A stretch of DNA of 7,327 nucleotides. It comes from Candidatus Methanomethylophilaceae archaeon (GTDB lineage: Archaea > Thermoplasmatota > Thermoplasmata > Methanomassiliicoccales > Methanomethylophilaceae). The notes under the pieces were generated by a model. It was not told where the DNA came from. It saw only the letters and a program-made list of their open reading frames with translations, and did not search any database. This document shows positions 4,271-7,327 of the stretch, piece after piece. The position numbers and the translations under genes are program-made. The DNA lies in NCBI GenBank assembly GCA_017395275.1, contig JAFPVN010000301.1, positions 1 through 7,327 on the forward strand. Reading direction: 5' to 3'. Position 1 is the first letter of the stretch, and each line of letters opens with the position of its first letter.

Positions 4271-6079
4271 TCATTTGTCCTTGACATCGAACTGCGAACG
4301 GTACAGGTCCGCATAGACGCCGCCGCGGGACAGGAGCTCCTGATGCCTTCCCTTCTCCACGATGTTGCCGTCCTCCATGACCAGGATGATGTCCGCATTG
4401 ATGATCGTGGAGAGACGGTGGGCGATGACGAACGTCGTCCTGCCCTCCATCAGGTGATCGATGGCCCTCTGGATCACCATCTCCGTCCTGGAATCCACCA
4501 TGGACGTGGCCTCGTCGAGGATGAGCATGGGCGAACGGTCCACCAGGGCACGGGCGATGCATATCTGCTGTCTCTGTCCTTCCGACAGCCCTCCGCCGTT
4601 GCGGATCATGGTATCAAGTCCCTCCGGCAGCGCCCTTATGAACCCTTCCAGGCCGACCTTCCTGCATGCGTCGTAGATGCCATCGTCCGTCACGTCGGTG
4701 CCGTATGCTATGTTGTCGCGTATGGTGCCGTTGAAGAGCCAGGTGTCCTGAAGTACCATGCAGAACAGACTGTGTACATGTGCGCGGGACATGTCCTTGA
4801 TCGATACCCCGTCGATCGATATGTCGCCTTCGGAGAAGTCATAGAACTTCATCAGCAGGTTGACGATGGTGGTCTTCCCGGCCCCGGTCGCACCCACTAT
4901 GGCGACCTTCTGCCCCGGTTCCACCCTGACCGAGAATCCTTTGATCGTCTCGGTGTCCGGCGTATAGGAGAAGTGGACGTTATCGAACTCCACCAATCCC
5001 TCGACGTCCCCGGGGTGGACGTTCTCGGGGTCGGCGGGCATCTCCTCGTGATCCAGGAACTCGAAAATCCTCTCCGCACCCGCACCAGCGGCCTGAAGGT
5101 TGCCCAGCGAACCTGAGATCATATCGAGGGGGCCCATGAACATCTTCTCGAACAGGATGAAGGCCACTACCATACCGATCGTGATCTCGCCCTGTATGAC
5201 CATCACCGATCCCACGATGCACACGAGGACGTACCCTATGTTCCCCGAGAACTGCATGAACGCGGGAAGGAGTCCCATCGTGATCTCGGAACGGAATCCG
5301 CTGGAACGCAGATTCTCGTTGATGCCGTCGAACTTCCTCCTGCTGATCCCCTCCCCTGAATAGGACTGGACGAGACTGTGGGACGAGTAGATCTCGGATA
5401 TGAGCCCGTACATGAAACCTATGTTCCTCTGCTGGGCACGGTAGTACTTCTGTGTGTATTTCATAACCATGAAGCATACCCCGAATCCGATCAGGGCAGC
5501 TGCTATGGATACTATCGCCAGCTTGACGTTGGTGATGAACATCATCGCCGTACAGAGGATCAGGACGAATATCCCGTGAAGGAACACGGATATGCTGCGG
5601 TTGAGTGCCGACCCGACGGTATCGGAATCGTTGGTGAAACGGCTGATGACATCCCCCTTGTCGGAGCTGTCGTAGTAGTCCATCGGCAGACGCGACAGCT
5701 TGCGGTTCAGTGCGGAACGCATGTCGCTGGCTACCCTCTGGGCAACATCCGCCATCACGAAGTTGCGGATGAACGTCGCCCCGTGGGCGAACAGATAGAG
5801 CAGAAGGATCAGGATGCCTATGCGGGATACCGCGTCGAGATCGATGTCCCCGGTGTAGAGTCCGTCGGATATGAGGTCGGTGATCTCGCTGACGTAATTG
5901 GGTACGAAGACGCTCAGCAGGGACTCTATGAACACCAGCGTTATCCCTATGATGAACAGTGTCCTGTACCGGCGCATGAAACGGAAGATCATCCCCCATG
6001 CGCGGCGCATCGAATGGGGCGATTCGGTTATCACGCCCTTCACCAGCGGCTTCCCGGTGATCGATACGTTGCCCGGCAT
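4271..6079 (-). CDS. ABC exporter half-transporter with intact ATPase core (TM288-like subunit)
   Basis: Type IV (ABCB-like) exporter subunit of 602 residues with a fused membrane domain and nucleotide-binding domain, acting in the cytoplasmic membrane. Six hydrophobic helices lie within about 40-325, beginning with LFIIGITLVFIESLLSVFV at 41-59. The nucleotide-binding domain has an A-loop Tyr in HFSYTP, Walker A GATGAGKTT (396-404), Q-loop LQDTW, signature LSEGQ (498-502), Walker B MLILDEA with catalytic Glu523, D-loop SMVD and H-loop His554. The signature has Glu where LSGGQ is usual; everything else needed for hydrolysis is present. Its ATG overlaps the TGA of the upstream half-transporter by one base (TGATG), with a GGGGGCGATC ribosome-binding site just before, so translation is coupled and the two should form a heterodimer. 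Transported substrate unknown; lipid, drug or peptide export are all compatible. Confidence 0.95.
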   Translation of the reverse strand: MPGNVSITGKPLVKGVITESPHSMRRAWGMIFRFMRRYRTLFIIGITLVFIESLLSVFVPNYVSEITDLISDGLYTGDIDLDAVSRIGILILLLYLFAHGATFIRNFVMADVAQRVASDMRSALNRKLSRLPMDYYDSSDKGDVISRFTNDSDTVGSALNRSISVFLHGIFVLILCTAMMFITNVKLAIVSIAAALIGFGVCFMVMKYTQKYYRAQQRNIGFMYGLISEIYSSHSLVQSYSGEGISRRKFDGINENLRSSGFRSEITMGLLPAFMQFSGNIGYVLVCIVGSVMVIQGEITIGMVVAFILFEKMFMGPLDMISGSLGNLQAAGAGAERIFEFLDHEEMPADPENVHPGDVEGLVEFDNVHFSYTPDTETIKGFSVRVEPGQKVAIVGATGAGKTTIVNLLMKFYDFSEGDISIDGVSIKDMSRAHVHSLFCMVLQDTWLFNGTIRDNIAYGTDVTDDGIYDACRKVGLEGFIRALPEGLDTMIRNGGGLSEGQRQQICIARALVDRSPMLILDEATSMVDSRTEMVIQRAIDHLMEGRTTFVIAHRLSTIINADIILVMEDGNIVEKGRHQELLSRGGVYADLYRSQFDVKDK

Positions 6080-7327
6080 CAGAGATCGCCCCCTGCGTGC
6101 TGCGATATCGCTATCTCACGGTACTGCTCGCAGCTGTCCAGCAGTTCGGAGTGGGTACCCTGCGCTATGATGGTGCCCCCGTCCATGACCAGGATGCGGT
6201 CCGCACCCCTGGCGGTACCCACCCTCTGGGTGATGAGGAGCACGGTGGCCATGTCGGTGGCCCTGCCGAGCCTGGTGCGTATCTCGCGGTCGGTGCGGTA
6301 ATCGAGAGCGGAGAAGCAGTCGTCGAACACATAGATCTCCGGACCCTTGCATACCGCCCTCGCGATGGATATCCTCTGCTTCTGGCCTCCGGAAAGGTTC
6401 TTCCCCTCCTCGGCCACCGGCGCCTCCAATCCCCCGCTCCTCTGGACGAAGTCGTCTATGCATGCCACCTTCAGCGCTTTCCAGACATCGTCATCGGTGC
6501 GGGATTCCGATCCCTCCCCGTAATTCACGTTGTCCCTGAAGTTACCCTTCAGCAGCATGGACTTCTGCGTCACATAGCCCACCCTCCTGCGGAGGGAGTC
6601 CTTGCGGTAGTCCCTAACGTCTACCCCGTCGACCGCGACGGATCCGTCCGAGCAGTCATAGAAACGCGATATGAGATGTGCCAGCGTACTCTTGCCGCAC
6701 CCTGTGGCACCTATGAGGGCCACGGTCTCCCCGGGGTTTATGCTGAAGGATACGTCATGCAGTGTATCTGCTGCCGCACCGGGGTAACGGAAGGACACCC
6801 CGTCGAAACGGAGGGATCCGGTGCACTCGCCCTCGTCCCTCTCCCCGTCGAGGATTTCCGGTTCGGTCATGAGCACCTCCCATATGCGGTTCATCGAGAC
6901 CTTGGCACGGGGGAATATGTTGAAGATCTGGACGATGCTGCGGAACGCGTTCAGCGCCATGGTGGCGTATGTGGCGAATACGATCATGTCCGAGAACAGC
7001 ACCAGACGTTCCGGTTCGGATGACGTGCCCGCGATGATGAATGCCCCCAGCCAGTAGATGGACATCGTGAGGGTGTTGCGCAGGAAGCTGTTGATTGGGA
7101 CGTTCGCCGCCATTATGTGGTTGACGCCGATGATTTTGGACATCAGATTGTCGTTGATGTCCGTGAACCTCCTTTCCTCGTACTCTTCGGCGTTGTATGC
7201 GCGGATAACCTTCTGGCCGGTCACCGTCGCGGAGGTCTGTCCGTTGATCGCGTCCTTGAGTCTCTGGATGATTTTGTAGCGGGGTGCGGTTAGGCGCATG
7301 ATGGTGATCACGGTGACCGTCATCAGC
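6079..7327 (-). CDS. ABC exporter half-transporter, degenerate ATPase site (TM287-like subunit), 5' end outside window
   Basis: About 415 C-terminal residues are visible; the frame is open to the right edge and roughly 160-180 N-terminal residues, including the first membrane helices, are missing. The visible part has the last helices (around the SFLRNTLTMSIYWLGAFIIA segment), then a nucleotide-binding domain with FRYP A-loop, Walker A GATGCGKST, Q-loop VTQKS and a perfect signature NLSGGQKQR. Walker B reads IYVFDDCFSALD: the catalytic Glu is Asp (codon 6319-6321). The H-loop reads LLITQRVGTAR: the switch His is Gln (codon 6226-6228). These two changes are characteristic of the degenerate subunit of heterodimeric exporters such as TM287/288. 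It is the first visible gene of the minus-strand operon, and its stop overlaps the next start. Confidence 0.93.
   Translation of the reverse strand, partial: LMTVTVITIMRLTAPRYKIIQRLKDAINGQTSATVTGQKVIRAYNAEEYEERRFTDINDNLMSKIIGVNHIMAANVPINSFLRNTLTMSIYWLGAFIIAGTSSEPERLVLFSDMIVFATYATMALNAFRSIVQIFNIFPRAKVSMNRIWEVLMTEPEILDGERDEGECTGSLRFDGVSFRYPGAAADTLHDVSFSINPGETVALIGATGCGKSTLAHLISRFYDCSDGSVAVDGVDVRDYRKDSLRRRVGYVTQKSMLLKGNFRDNVNYGEGSESRTDDDVWKALKVACIDDFVQRSGGLEAPVAEEGKNLSGGQKQRISIARAVCKGPEIYVFDDCFSALDYRTDREIRTRLGRATDMATVLLITQRVGTARGADRILVMDGGTIIAQGTHSELLDSCEQYREIAISQHAGGDL
6084..6093 (-). promoter_or_regulatory. ribosome-binding site of the second ABC gene, inside the first
   Basis: On the minus strand GGGGGCGATC lies four bases before ATG 6079 and within the last codons of the upstream half-transporter. 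This supports the start and the translational coupling of the pair. Confidence 0.6.

Noticed and set aside
5378..6301. Plus-strand open frames opposite the ABC genes, including 6097-7023 and 4343-5116
   Set aside because: The minus strand encodes complete ABC motifs throughout; the plus-strand frames are low-complexity shadows.
1..7327. CRISPR array, tRNA, rRNA or insertion sequence
   Set aside because: No spaced direct repeats, cloverleaf-like segments, rRNA sequence, transposase or terminal inverted repeats were recognised.

Overview
The window looks like a piece of a methanogenic archaeon of the Thermoplasmatota, most likely the order Methanomassiliicoccales (gut or host-associated Methanomethylophilaceae type). 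This is an inference. The visible grounds are: AGG-dominated arginine and frequent ATA isoleucine codons in moderately GC-rich DNA; Shine-Dalgarno sequences of the archaeal form (A)GGAGGTGATC lying 2-4 bases from starts; an A/T-rich TATA-like box about 25 bases before an ATG that has no Shine-Dalgarno; two Isf-like iron-sulfur flavoproteins; and exclusive use of TGA as the stop codon (nine of nine gene ends). No rRNA, tRNA, CRISPR array or insertion sequence was seen.

Layout. Positions 1-70 are AT-rich and carry what may be a minus-strand zinc-ribbon fragment running off the left edge. It abuts the C-terminal part of an unidentified plus-strand gene (to 250). A tight plus-strand set follows: a hexapeptide-repeat sugar O-acetyltransferase (261-809) interrupted in frame by one TAG at 666-668, then an aldo/keto reductase (824-1660) closed by a hairpin plus T-run terminator. 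Convergent to it is an Isf-like flavoprotein (1706-2335, minus). A divergent intergenic region leads to a four-helix membrane protein made of two repeated halves (2478-3014), a second, uninterrupted acetyltransferase (3055-3615, probably leaderless), and a second convergent Isf-like flavoprotein (3669-4211, minus). The right half is a minus-strand operon of two ABC exporter half-transporters (4271-6079 and 6079 to the right edge).

How the parts fit. The two ABC genes overlap by one base and have complementary defects: the upstream one has Asp for the catalytic Glu and Gln for the H-loop His, and the downstream one has an intact ATPase core but an LSEGQ signature. This is the pattern of heterodimeric exporters with one degenerate ATP site (TM287/288 type). 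The acetyltransferase, aldo/keto reductase and flavoprotein genes look like an accessory small-molecule modification and redox set; their substrates cannot be read from sequence.

The most interesting item is the in-frame amber codon. The reading frame continues for 46 perfectly conserved-looking hexapeptide codons to a TGA, and the next gene's ribosome-binding site sits just behind that TGA. In an organism of this type TAG can be decoded as pyrrolysine, so this may be a pyrrolysine-containing acetyltransferase rather than a pseudogene. Sequence alone cannot decide between the two.
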